Shown here in pieces: positions 1 to 8,529 of a DNA stretch of 64,000 bases. The DNA is taken from contig NC_087069.1 in assembly GCF_963678635.1 (NCBI RefSeq), forward strand, positions 49,557,892 to 49,621,891. Direction: 5' to 3'. Position 1 is the stretch's first letter. Each line of letters opens with the position of its first letter. Made by a program: the position numbers and the translations under genes. The notes beneath the pieces were generated by a model. That model was not told where the DNA came from and ran no database searches. It saw only the letters and a program-made list of their open reading frames with translations. The DNA comes from Symsagittifera roscoffensis. Its lineage: Eukaryota > Xenacoelomorpha > Acoela > Convolutidae.

Positions 1-1378
1 TCACGTCCACAGCTACGAAATGTACAGGGTATCTACTCTTGCACATTGGAGCCAATGTTGAACCAACCAAATATCGGGCTCCTGATGGTCTACAATAAGT
101 CTCATTTTGTCTGATATTCATTTCCGCCTCGATCGCTTCCCTCCAGTTTCCTATGTATTTCTGCTCAGTCTGCAGAACTCCTGGGAACACTTCTACACTG
201 ATGGCTGTGACCATCTCATGTTTCTGTTCTAGATTCAATAGTGACTCTAAAGAACCAAACATGCTGTAGAATCCTAGTGCAGTCACTAGATTCACATCGG
301 TTCCTCCATGACAATCTGCTATCAAATCCGTTTCTCTCCTCGTTTTCATCACGACATTTCCAAACAATACCGTCAGTTGCTTGTGTTGCTTCTCCAGGGT
401 CTTCACACAGTCCAGACCTCCACAAACGTGACCCTCCAGTCCACAGACTTCCGCCAGACAGCTACCAGGTTTCACCCAGTCCTCTGGTCCCCAGCCAGGC
501 AACTCCACTTTATCTTCCCCGTTGCTCCTAGAGGCCGTTGTCATCACATTATATATGATGTTAAGGTCACGAAGGTTACAGTCTGCATTCAATTCCCTCT
601 GTCTGTCTTGTGTCGCTCTTAGTATTGAGTCAGCGTTGGGACTAGGACACCATGATGGCCTCATCAATTCCCAGACCACCATTAAGCTCGTCCTCAGCAA
701 TTCATCCGAGAATCCTAACCCAAACTCCACTCTTTTGTCGGACTTTGGTACGGAAGGTGCAGTCACCTCTTCTTCCAAGATCAATCCCAATTTATTCTGA
801 GGATTAGTAGCGCTCTTTATCGTCACGATTCTCGACATCCAGAATCTTAGCAACACTGCTTGCTCGTAATCGAAGAAGCAATCGCGTATGTCTTCACTCA
901 GGAACGGGTTATACGCCATCCCGATGACTCCGGATACGTAGCAGTACGACTTCTTCTTAATTGGTCCACAGTATTCACTGGACTTCGGAAATGTTCCCAT
1001 AGATTCTTTAGTGAACCTCAGCTCCTTGTTCGAGAATCTTCTTATTTCGTCTATCTTTCTCATGGGCTCTAACTCTTCGGGTTCTTTCATGTTTACCCTC
1101 ATCGGTTTGCTTTGATGCATATCCAGCAGTGCTATTAAGAGTAAAGCCTTCGCTCGTGCGTCGCCCTCCCTCAGCATCTTGACACAGGTATTCAACGCTG
1201 GTACCGAGATCTGTTCTACCATGAATCGAATAAAACAGAGAGCGTCTCTCCGTTTTGCAAACGCTATTGCTGCTCCCTCTTGGATCATCAGATCCCTCAG
1301 GTTTGTCATAAGGAAAACCTTCTCTTCCTTTGATCTGTTCCTTTTTTCCGAATCGTACTCTTCACGAGTCAGTCCCAT
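1..1378 (-). CDS. ORF D of copy 1: large conserved accessory protein, 3' end outside window
   Basis: The reading frame is open from about 1459 down to the left edge with no stop; the first ATG is at 1378 (M-G-L-T-R-E-E-Y), so at least 459 residues are encoded and the C-terminus is missing. I do not recognise the family. The same protein is found, broken, in copy 2 (41780-39252). Conserved blocks include LQLRFAWCLMG just before the ATG, KRRDALCFIRF, RRFSNKEL, YVSGVIGMAYNPF, ADCHGGTDVNLVTALGFYS and VFPGVLQTEQK. The LQLRFAWC homology lies upstream of this ATG, so the true start may be earlier or reached by frameshifting from ORF C, which overlaps by 17 bp. No signal peptide or clear membrane span is seen. 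Function unknown; probably soluble. Confidence 0.7.
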   Translation of the reverse strand, partial: MGLTREEYDSEKRNRSKEEKVFLMTNLRDLMIQEGAAIAFAKRRDALCFIRFMVEQISVPALNTCVKMLREGDARAKALLLIALLDMHQSKPMRVNMKEPEELEPMRKIDEIRRFSNKELRFTKESMGTFPKSSEYCGPIKKKSYCYVSGVIGMAYNPFLSEDIRDCFFDYEQAVLLRFWMSRIVTIKSATNPQNKLGLILEEEVTAPSVPKSDKRVEFGLGFSDELLRTSLMVVWELMRPSWCPSPNADSILRATQDRQRELNADCNLRDLNIIYNVMTTASRSNGEDKVELPGWGPEDWVKPGSCLAEVCGLEGHVCGGLDCVKTLEKQHKQLTVLFGNVVMKTRRETDLIADCHGGTDVNLVTALGFYSMFGSLESLLNLEQKHEMVTAISVEVFPGVLQTEQKYIGNWREAIEAEMNIRQNETYCRPSGARYLVGSTLAPMCKSRYPVHFVAVDV

Positions 1379-3314
1379 CAGGCACCATGCAAATCTCAAT
1401 TGCAACTCCGTACGCCTTTTGTTTGAGGGTGGTGCCTTGCAACATCGTTTCCAGATAACCCTCCATGGCACCCTTGTCCTCTAAAGCCATCAAATACCCT
1501 CTAGTCGAGTTGCGGTATTCTAACATCTCCATGTATCCACCGGCGGGTTCATCTATTGACACAGTCTCCGACACCGTCAGTCGGTTATATTCCACTGGCA
1601 CTAGTTGTCCTACGACACTTCCCTTTCCGTGATTCATGGGAGATGGCTTAAAGTCCCTCATTGTACTCTCTCCACATTGGCTGAGTTTCTCCATTTCCAA
1701 GGTTGCTCCAGTCAGAGTGCGGTCACTCCTTCTGGATTTATAGCCTGTTGACTTTATCCCTGCCATGAGAATGGGTGGCACCATCGTTATATCAGTCAGC
1801 ATCTTATCCGTGCGGGACAACTGATAGTCGCCTTGTCCCAAATCCATGATCTCTTCGACTCGCTTTCTCTTTGCTGAATTCGCAACTTTCACCGATATCT
1901 CTGAATCCACCTTTGTTTTTCCTACTCTTCTCGGCATCACTCTGCTGCCTAACTTCATTTTCATTTTGTTAATCTTGTCAATCACCAACTTCGATCGCAT
2001 CGTCCCTTTTCTGGTTCTTGACAGATACACCACTTCTCCTTTGTCGTCCTGCGGCCTCATCTTGATGGGAGAGTTCGCTTCACTTTCGTCAGTGGCCGAG
2101 TCGATCAATAACTCACTCAATCTCCCTTCACACTCATCAAGTTTGTCAAGTACTTCCCGCATCAATGGTCGGTTGAGACCTGTTTTGAGGATGGACTGGG
2201 TCCCATAGCTCTGAACTACTGTCCAGACTTCTTCCATGAACGCCACTCTGTTCAATTTGCATCCGGTCCTACTCTCGTGGTCTCGGTGATGTACTTCCCA
2301 CTCCTCTTCGGGCAACGTTCCCAAGAAAGATACTCTAGCTGAGCCCTCTATTCTTCTCCTCCTAGGTGATTCCATGAGGATTCTTAGTTCGCTATTTCTT
2401 GAATTGGCAGGAGAGCTGCTCTCCGGCAAATTCCGTTTCATTTCCGTAAAGGCTGACGGAGGCTCCAGTGTCGAGATGCCTTCATCCGCTGGCTCAGTCG
2501 TTTCCAACGTATCCGCATTGATCTCAAGATCACTGAAGATATTGAAATCCAGGCTGGATGTTCCTCCTGTCGATGCCCTATCGTCTTCCCCACCAGCTTG
2601 ATCCTGTTGCATGGGTTCTTCCGTTTGACGGCTTCCTGCCTGTCCGTCCTCTCCTGCCGATTTATCTTTCTTCGAGCTCGATGGTCCTTTTTCATCATTG
2701 TCGGCTTCCTCTGGAATTTTAGGTATGAGCAACGTACCGGCCGATCCATCTTCCTCTTCTCCATGAACCACTCTGACTTCCTCGCAGCCGAAAGGTGCTA
2801 AGAAGGTTCTCGTTTGTAGCGTTCCTATTGCCTTCATCTCCGATTTTACACTCGTCAGGATCAAAGAGGCCTCAGGCAGCTCGGTCCTGCCTCTCATTCT
2901 CATAGGCGCCAAGCCTAGTCCCGCCCATTCTTCGTCAAATCTTGCAGACTTGGGAGTCACGGCATTGCCTATTCGCCTTCTCGTCGCTTGATCCGTGTAG
3001 GCAAATCGTGTGTAATGTAACACAGCGCCATTTCTTCCCACGAAATATGTGTCCATCGTCGCCTCGAAATTCCCTACCTTCCTTTCATTGGTCTGTAACG
3101 CTCTCAATCTAGGATCTTGTACCACGGAGACTACTCCGAGCAACATCCTTCTTATCCGAGGGAATTCCGGGATTGTTTCCGGTAGCCTTTCGTAATCGCC
3201 CCAGTCTTTCGTTCCTTCTCTCACTTTGTGATACGCTGCAGTGAGACGAGGCACCCTGGTTAATTCACCATTCGTTTTGTCATAGGGCCTCAGATTCCAC
3301 AGCTTTTGAAACAT
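1362..3314 (-). CDS. ORF C of copy 1: acidic/basic low-complexity accessory protein
   Basis: This is a 650-residue open frame, unbroken. The N-terminal 150 residues look folded (YFVGRNGAVLHYTRFAYTD). They are followed by an acidic, Ser/Gly/Asp/Glu-rich tract (about 200-300) that is probably disordered, basic clusters (PRRRR, NSAKRKRVEE) that could act in nuclear import or nucleic-acid binding, and a conserved C-terminal block around DEPAGGYMEMLEYRNSTRGYLMALEDKG. Copy 2 has the matching block (GDPAGGYVKMLNARNSARGHLMAW). In copy 2 the N-terminal part is continuous in frame with ORF B (...PKLWNLGPV), while here two frameshifts between 3379 and 3314 separate them, so B and C may be one protein. 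Family unknown. The last 17 codons here replace about 100 bp present in copy 2. Confidence 0.65.
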   Translation of the reverse strand: MFQKLWNLRPYDKTNGELTRVPRLTAAYHKVREGTKDWGDYERLPETIPEFPRIRRMLLGVVSVVQDPRLRALQTNERKVGNFEATMDTYFVGRNGAVLHYTRFAYTDQATRRRIGNAVTPKSARFDEEWAGLGLAPMRMRGRTELPEASLILTSVKSEMKAIGTLQTRTFLAPFGCEEVRVVHGEEEDGSAGTLLIPKIPEEADNDEKGPSSSKKDKSAGEDGQAGSRQTEEPMQQDQAGGEDDRASTGGTSSLDFNIFSDLEINADTLETTEPADEGISTLEPPSAFTEMKRNLPESSSPANSRNSELRILMESPRRRRIEGSARVSFLGTLPEEEWEVHHRDHESRTGCKLNRVAFMEEVWTVVQSYGTQSILKTGLNRPLMREVLDKLDECEGRLSELLIDSATDESEANSPIKMRPQDDKGEVVYLSRTRKGTMRSKLVIDKINKMKMKLGSRVMPRRVGKTKVDSEISVKVANSAKRKRVEEIMDLGQGDYQLSRTDKMLTDITMVPPILMAGIKSTGYKSRRSDRTLTGATLEMEKLSQCGESTMRDFKPSPMNHGKGSVVGQLVPVEYNRLTVSETVSIDEPAGGYMEMLEYRNSTRGYLMALEDKGAMEGYLETMLQGTTLKQKAYGVAIEICMVPDGTDS

Positions 3315-3378
3315 TTGACGTGTCCTCTCTCTTTTTCTCCCATGCGATCACGGAAGTGATCGTCGAAATTGATGACTG

Positions 3379-5277
3379 TCATCTGACTGGTTCTGATATT
3401 TTCGCAAATAACAGATCTTCGCTCATGAGTTCCCGCAACGTGCGCTGCTCACACCAGTTCAGTGCACTACCTTCCACCGCTGATATGAGGTTCAGGTGCA
3501 GCACCGATCTCCTATATGCTTCCACTTTAACGTCTGGTAACGCAAACGTGACCGCTGGTCCGTAGATCACTGTCACAAACTCCGTGACTCCTCTGATCAG
3601 CGCCAAGGGATCGGTTCTCATGGCCAAGCTCAGATCGGTTAGCAGAGGCATGCCCCCAACGCATCGTCTGACATCCTCCTCTTTCTCAATCGTCTCATCT
3701 TCCCCCGTTCCGAAGCGATTTTGTTGCAAGAGGTATTGGATAAGAGTGTGTCTCAAATCTCTTATCTTATTCCACGAGTCCGTGGATTTCTTCATATCCA
3801 AGTTCCTCACTCTCTCTTTCATCTGCTCCGGGCAACGCGTCAGTCTCATTAATCCTCCCAAGTTTCCGTGGGTAATCGCAATCAACGTCAGAAGTCCATC
3901 TAACCGCAAGTTCTGGATCCCTTCGGTGAGCAGTAGCACCGGTCCCTTCACGAAACTCTGTGCTCCAAACGTCACAAACAAGGCTATCAGTTCCACTATT
4001 GATATTTCCACTACTGCTTGGAGGAATTCCTTGATCAGGTAATGAGAAACTTTCGGGTAGACTTTTGCGAAGAAGGACGCGGTCCAACCGGCTCCCAACG
4101 CTTCCAACATGCTGTCTGTTCTTTCAAAGCCTTCCTGTCCCTTCAGTTCTTGTGTCCAGAAGGTTTCCAGGGTAATTTGTCCCATCCTATTTGTGAATTC
4201 AGCGGTCTTCTCTTCAGCATTTTCCGCCAGATTCGCCTCCTTCACCAAGTAGGCATGGATCTTCCTGATCATCACAGGGCCTTGCTCAAAAGCATCTGCA
4301 CCCAATGCTGCTACCCGAGGATTCAGGTTTAGCCACTGGTTGGCTTCCGGCTTGGTCCTCAAAACCATCGCTTCCAGTTGACCTCTCGTCTCTAGCGAAT
4401 TCTTTCTTTTCGCGCTCTCCCCTGTTCTTTCCATTGCTCGGAACCACAAGTCGCTCGACATAGATACGATTACTCGATGGTCATCGTCTATCCCCGGCTT
4501 CAATTTGAGCTGTCTACTGAAATTATACAGTTCCAATCCCAGCACTTCATCCAATACTAACATGTGCAGCGCATGGTCCTTGAATCCTCTCATCGCGTTT
4601 GAGATATCTGACCACACTGCAGGTAGTTCCGCCTTGAGTGGCCTCAGGTTCTCCATCTCTATCATGCGATTTGGGGCTGATATGATTACATCATATCTTC
4701 TTTCTGACAGCAAGGTCACGATCGCATACACGAATTTCAGTCCGTCTGGGAGGCGTACGTACCCCGGAGACAACGCGAACACTATCTTCGGTGTCATCTT
4801 GTTGAACGCCCCTTCTTTCGTTGCATCCACTACTTCGCCCATCGACTCAAGAATATCCTTTATTGCTGGCCATACTGCATTCTCCGCCGTTGTAGGATCT
4901 CTGAGTCTGCTCAGAAAACCTCTGCTGTGTAGATGGTCATTGATGTCAGCAAACACGATCGTGATTGGGTTCATCTCCGCCTGCCTTTGTACCCCTATTG
5001 CCATGGATATCGCCTGCAGTAGATCCAGGCCGACCGCTGCCAACATTATGACGTCTGGCCAGAACAGAGATTTGGAAGTGTGCACGAACTCTGAATTCGC
5101 CACAATCATGATCTTCGCCTTCCTTATTTCTGCCTTGTCATAGGCGGCGAAGATGGTTTCGTCTTTCTTTATCGCTTTCAGTCCGCCATACCTTTGGACA
5201 TCGCCATCCTGATTTACTAACTTCGGGTATACTCTCTCCTTCACATGACCAGGGGGTGCCGTCACTTGCCTGAACAT
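3379..5277 (-). CDS. ORF B of copy 1: large accessory protein, possible degenerate SGNH-like domain
   Basis: About 632 residues, unbroken. I take the ATG at 5277, which follows the stop of the esterase ORF within the string ATGTGAAGATG; an upstream GTG at 5283 overlaps that stop. The N-terminal third (KIMIVANSEFV, then TIVFADINDHLHSRGFLSRL) resembles blocks I and III of SGNH hydrolases. The copy 2 version reads VIVIAGSNDHLQSRG, close to a G-x-N-D block. No C-terminal D-x-x-H is apparent, so a non-catalytic relative of the neighbouring esterase is an inference only. Other conserved segments are SELPA(V/I)W(S/A)DISNA, LDEVLGLEL and the C-terminal TDPLALIRG. A moderately hydrophobic stretch near residues 470-510 is not a convincing membrane anchor. 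Coiled coil not obvious. Function unknown. Confidence 0.65.
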   Translation of the reverse strand: MFRQVTAPPGHVKERVYPKLVNQDGDVQRYGGLKAIKKDETIFAAYDKAEIRKAKIMIVANSEFVHTSKSLFWPDVIMLAAVGLDLLQAISMAIGVQRQAEMNPITIVFADINDHLHSRGFLSRLRDPTTAENAVWPAIKDILESMGEVVDATKEGAFNKMTPKIVFALSPGYVRLPDGLKFVYAIVTLLSERRYDVIISAPNRMIEMENLRPLKAELPAVWSDISNAMRGFKDHALHMLVLDEVLGLELYNFSRQLKLKPGIDDDHRVIVSMSSDLWFRAMERTGESAKRKNSLETRGQLEAMVLRTKPEANQWLNLNPRVAALGADAFEQGPVMIRKIHAYLVKEANLAENAEEKTAEFTNRMGQITLETFWTQELKGQEGFERTDSMLEALGAGWTASFFAKVYPKVSHYLIKEFLQAVVEISIVELIALFVTFGAQSFVKGPVLLLTEGIQNLRLDGLLTLIAITHGNLGGLMRLTRCPEQMKERVRNLDMKKSTDSWNKIRDLRHTLIQYLLQQNRFGTGEDETIEKEEDVRRCVGGMPLLTDLSLAMRTDPLALIRGVTEFVTVIYGPAVTFALPDVKVEAYRRSVLHLNLISAVEGSALNWCEQRTLRELMSEDLLFAKISEPVR

Positions 5278-5279
5278 CT

Positions 5280-7424
5280 TCACATGTTGTCCAATCGGCG
5301 CTCTCGCGGTCTCTCCTCTCGATTCCCCTCATCATGGTTCAATCTAACATCGTACAATGGTCTCGCGTTCACCGGTCCCATTGTGTTTTTAGGGGGCAGT
5401 CCCTCTAAATCAGCAAATCTTAAGGCCGTTGTGGAACTGAAGTTTATGCTGGCGGCTATCAGCCAGTCTACACCGGTTATCGAGTACAGCCTGCTAACGG
5501 GCAGTCTCGCTCCATTCAGCATCCTCCTTGCGTCTTCGATGAAGCTCACCCTCTGGATCTGGAAATCCAGTTTCATCAACTCTTCCTTGTACACATGCCA
5601 GGGAGAGGGTATGGGTCTTGACCACATCAAGGAGCTTCTGCCCGGGCGTCCCTCCTCTCTACTGCTACTCTGATCCCTCCGAAGTGTCGTCTCCGATCTT
5701 GTATCAGATCTAGACGTGCTAGCCGTCTCCTCGATCGGATTAACGGTTCCTAATCTTCTTCGAGGATGAATGGTCCTCCTCAACGGTGCTTCTCCCAATC
5801 GGTCTTGCACTTCTGTCCTTTGACCCGGTTCGCTGGAACTCTGTTGTCTATAAGTCGTGGCGGCCGGTACCGTCCCCAAGCGCGTTTCCAGGCTAGGAGG
5901 CACAAAATTCGTGATTACCGCCTCATTCGTTGTTCCTTCTTCCTTCAGTACTCCAGTAGCGAAGAGTTCCGCTTCTAGTTTGTCCAAGCGCTCTTGGAAG
6001 ACTCGATTCAACCAAGCCTGCCCTTCGATGCTATCGAAGTGGATGCCGTCCGTGGTCATTCTAGCCTGATCCATGGCTCTCAACTCATGTTCGATGTCCA
6101 TGAGGATCATTCTTCCGGCATTCCGGCTTGCTAGATTCCTTAAGATATTGTTCCACCTGACGACACCTTCGTTGCGCCTTCTTCCTGCAGCCGTCAGGCT
6201 CCTCGCGCTCATTGGCACAGTGCAAACGGCCAGTACCGCGCAATTGAATTTCTGCCAAATGGTTGTAAATAAACACACCATCATTGATTCCCACAGCGCT
6301 TCCTGCTCATCCGAAGCCCTGGAGATGGCATTCGTCCCAACCAGGATCATCACATTGGGAATCCCCCCTGGTTTCATCAGTTCCACCATTCGGTATAACT
6401 GGGCCATTGTCGCGCCTCCAAAGGCCATCGCCGTGGTTACCCACGAGGTCCTCAAGTTCGACAAGACTCTGACCAAGCTATCTCCCAGTATTAGATGTGA
6501 TGTCCCCAGTGGTGGTTGCTGCAGGTTCACTGCTGGGCTCCAAGTTGCTCGATTGAAGCAAGCTCTCGGATCCGTCTCCGGAACTCTCGTGAAATTGTAT
6601 CTCAACTGACTGTTTTTCTGCACGTCCATTACGCGAGACACTTTCTTCGCTGGCATCTTCTGTACTCTTCTTTCTGGGGTTTTCGAGCTTCCCATGAGTG
6701 GCATCACGTCATTCATCCCCGGTCTAACCACTGTTTGGGAGAGTTGTACTCTGCCCGCGTCGTCGATCGTCCCATAGGGTGCAGTCACCCCGGAACCTCG
6801 TGTACTCTTACTGGCGACTAGTCGTCCAGCTGTTTCTATCAGCCTCTGCATCGTTTGCTCCACGACTGGATCACCCAAGGTGTCACTAGGGTCCGGAATT
6901 GTCACTCGACCTGATCCTAGCGGGAGTCGCGTTTCCGTCGTTTGGCTCATTTCCCGAAGCGTCAAGAGCTCCATCGGGGATCGCCCACGAGGATTATTTG
7001 CAGGTATCGCCTTCTCCACTGCGGCTTCCAATGCCATCTGCTCCGCTCGTTGTTTGTAATCCTGCCTCAAGCGCTCCAGCTCTTGACCCTGCTTCTTGTT
7101 GCAGTCCTCGGACAATCTTTTCCACATGTCACGGTCTTCCTCCGTGGCAAGCATGATCTTCGTCATCTCGTCTAACTCCTTTCTCGTCCTTTCCAGTTCA
7201 TGCTTCATCCCATCCAGATCTCGTATGGTTTGGTCCGTCTGAACCTTCTCCTCTACTTTCGCCCTGTTTGGTGGCACAGCTGCTCTCAGTGGTGAACCAG
7301 ACGAGGCAGCCTCGCTGTTCATCTCCTGATGCATTCTTGTCAGCCCAGGTTTGGGCTTGGAGGGCATAGGCATCTCCCCTGGTTGGTAAGTCCTAGAACT
7401 TCCCAATCCAGGCTCATTCGCCAA
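5280..7424 (-). CDS. ORF A of copy 1: coiled-coil protein with SGNH/GDSL esterase domain
   Basis: A 714-residue open frame. Residues about 55-140 are rich in E/K/R/L heptads and probably form a coiled coil. Residues about 310-480 carry all SGNH-hydrolase blocks: HLILGDSLVRVL (block I, Ser316), AFGGATMAQL (block II, Gly336/337), VMILVGTNAI (block III, Asn365) and TDGIHFD (block V, Asp459/His462). The catalytic set therefore looks intact, predicting an ester hydrolase. GDSL-type esterases are known as ORF1 of some CR1-like LINEs and as ORF3 of some bdelloid-rotifer LTR elements, where a membrane or lipid role has been proposed. The start is uncertain: the frame opens at 7457, 7424 is a TTG, and the ATG used in copy 2 (M-N-G-H-D-L-A) is replaced here. 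The first in-frame ATG is at codon 18. Overlaps the upstream small ORF by 85 bp. Confidence 0.85.
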   Translation of the reverse strand: MANEPGLGSSRTYQPGEMPMPSKPKPGLTRMHQEMNSEAASSGSPLRAAVPPNRAKVEEKVQTDQTIRDLDGMKHELERTRKELDEMTKIMLATEEDRDMWKRLSEDCNKKQGQELERLRQDYKQRAEQMALEAAVEKAIPANNPRGRSPMELLTLREMSQTTETRLPLGSGRVTIPDPSDTLGDPVVEQTMQRLIETAGRLVASKSTRGSGVTAPYGTIDDAGRVQLSQTVVRPGMNDVMPLMGSSKTPERRVQKMPAKKVSRVMDVQKNSQLRYNFTRVPETDPRACFNRATWSPAVNLQQPPLGTSHLILGDSLVRVLSNLRTSWVTTAMAFGGATMAQLYRMVELMKPGGIPNVMILVGTNAISRASDEQEALWESMMVCLFTTIWQKFNCAVLAVCTVPMSARSLTAAGRRRNEGVVRWNNILRNLASRNAGRMILMDIEHELRAMDQARMTTDGIHFDSIEGQAWLNRVFQERLDKLEAELFATGVLKEEGTTNEAVITNFVPPSLETRLGTVPAATTYRQQSSSEPGQRTEVQDRLGEAPLRRTIHPRRRLGTVNPIEETASTSRSDTRSETTLRRDQSSSREEGRPGRSSLMWSRPIPSPWHVYKEELMKLDFQIQRVSFIEDARRMLNGARLPVSRLYSITGVDWLIAASINFSSTTALRFADLEGLPPKNTMGPVNARPLYDVRLNHDEGNREERPRERRLDNM

Positions 7425-7693
7425 GTCACTCCCTGAGAGAGCCCCGTTTCTAAAACCTCATCACCCTCATATTCGGGCGGTCTAGTACTCCCCTCTCTCC
7501 ATATGCTGCCATCAACACGGTCCCCACGGTTGTAATGCCCCAAGATGTTGATCAGGGCGGTCAGCAACATGACTACCTCTGGCTCCTCCAGAGCGAAGTC
7601 TCGTTCCATTAGCCGACGATAGATCGCATCTACCATCGGTCCTACATATGCCTCTGCCAGGTCCATCAATTCATCCAAGTTGAAGTTATCCAT
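7340..7693 (-). CDS. ORF A0 of copy 1: small accessory protein
   Basis: The first gene after pol. I use the ATG at 7693 (M-D-N-F-N-L-D-E-L-M-D-L); an upstream TTG at 7708 is in frame. It encodes about 117 residues, acidic at the N-terminus. Copy 2 has a clear counterpart (M-G-D-M-N-D-L-M-E-F-F) sharing the order MDxL ... I-x-x-R-L-x-x-x-DFA-x-E-x-P ... ALLN/ALIN. Downstream of about residue 65 the two copies diverge, so the C-terminal part here may be out of the original frame; it overlaps ORF A by 85 bp. No known family, signal peptide or membrane span. Confidence 0.55.
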   Translation of the reverse strand: MDNFNLDELMDLAEAYVGPMVDAIYRRLMERDFALEEPEVVMLLTALINILGHYNRGDRVDGSIWREGSTRPPEYEGDEVLETGLSQGVTWRMSLDWEVLGLTNQGRCLCPPSPNLG

Positions 7694-7708
7694 TCTATTC
7701 TTTTCCAA

Positions 7709-8136
7709 TTTGATTTGATTTTGATTCCAAGTTTCGATTCAAGTGAGCAATTAAATGATCAATCAGGATCTAGAAAAGAAATCACGAATATCACACTTGT
7801 CAGTTTCATATTCACATATATCGCTAAAAATGCTAAAATTTATTTAAGAACAGTTTCAGATAAAAAGATGTTTATCCTAAAATTTATTAAAATCAGTCGG
7901 TCTCTAAAATTTTGGAATTCGACCTAAGATTGGACAGTCCAAACTTTGGATATATTCCTAAGATCTTCATTCAGCTGTTCATGGTCAATAACCCCTACCT
8001 ACGCAAGATCTTAATAACATAACAAATTAAAATAATATAACACATAACTTAGTCTTTGTCCTATGACCTCCCTACACGTCACTCAGCCTATACTTAAATA
8101 GTATTTCTTAGGCAGACATACTTGTATATTAGTGTC
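7709..8136 (-). other. Spacer between pol and accessory cassette, copy 1
   Basis: AT-rich with no ORF of note. It matches the equivalent spacer of copy 2 (47286-47781) in several short blocks, including ATAACACATAAC, a TATACTYARATAGTAYTTTT-like block and the end-of-pol block AATATCACGTGTACAAG. Conservation of a non-coding gap in two diverged copies suggests a signal for expressing the downstream genes (splice acceptor or internal promoter), which is inference. Confidence 0.4.
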
Positions 8137-8529
8137 TTAGAATATCACGTGTACAAGCGCGTACAGTTCCCTAGGATGCAGTCGTCCTCTGTTCGGATCA
8201 TACACCGGAAGCGAGAGCTCCTTCACGTCCATCTCCAAGAGGAAATCTCTCAACCTCGTCAAAGACAAGACTAGGTTCTCTGGGTCCACGTGCTGCTTCT
8301 CTGTCGCCCTCGTCACCAAGAAGCATTGGTATTTTCCCGGTATTTGTGATGCCGACGGAGGTAAGGCTGCTACGCCCCCTACTCCTGGTCGTTGCTTCCA
8401 AAGGAATTCCACGTTTTTGTATTCTAACTTAAAGTCTGCCGCTAAGGCTGTCCTAAAACTCATGTCTGCAGTGATCGCTATCGCCCATGTTCTGTTTGTG
8501 AGTATGAAATCACTGTCTGTTAATGTTAT
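8137..8529 (-). other. TARG1/OARD1-like macrodomain at the C-terminus of Pol (copy 1)
   Basis: Domain within the pol frame, residues about 533-661. In order it has a first strand TDSDFILTN (where the family has G-D-[L/I]-F), a strand RTWAIAITADM (family A-H-C-[V/I]-S-A-D), helix ALAADFKLEYKNVE (family I-A-x-x-F-K-x-K-[F/Y]), GVGGVAAL, strand YQCFLVTR, helix LVLSLTRLRDFLLEMDV, strand KELSLPVYD and a final helix ELYALVHVIF. The match in order and spacing is strong by eye. The glycine-rich ligand loop is reduced and the G-C-G-L-D loop holding the family's catalytic Asp is Y-D-P-N-R-G instead. A binding rather than hydrolase role is an inference. Confidence 0.72.

Noticed and set aside
4505-5143. 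Plus-strand open frame of 212 residues antiparallel to ORF B
   Set aside because: It is a shadow: the minus-strand frame is conserved in copy 2 at protein level, while the plus-strand frame is not.
3379-5277. ORF B as an envelope glycoprotein, because of its position after pol and one hydrophobic stretch
   Set aside because: No signal peptide, no Cys-rich ectodomain, no clear transmembrane anchor, and the N-terminal region looks like a cytosolic alpha/beta fold.
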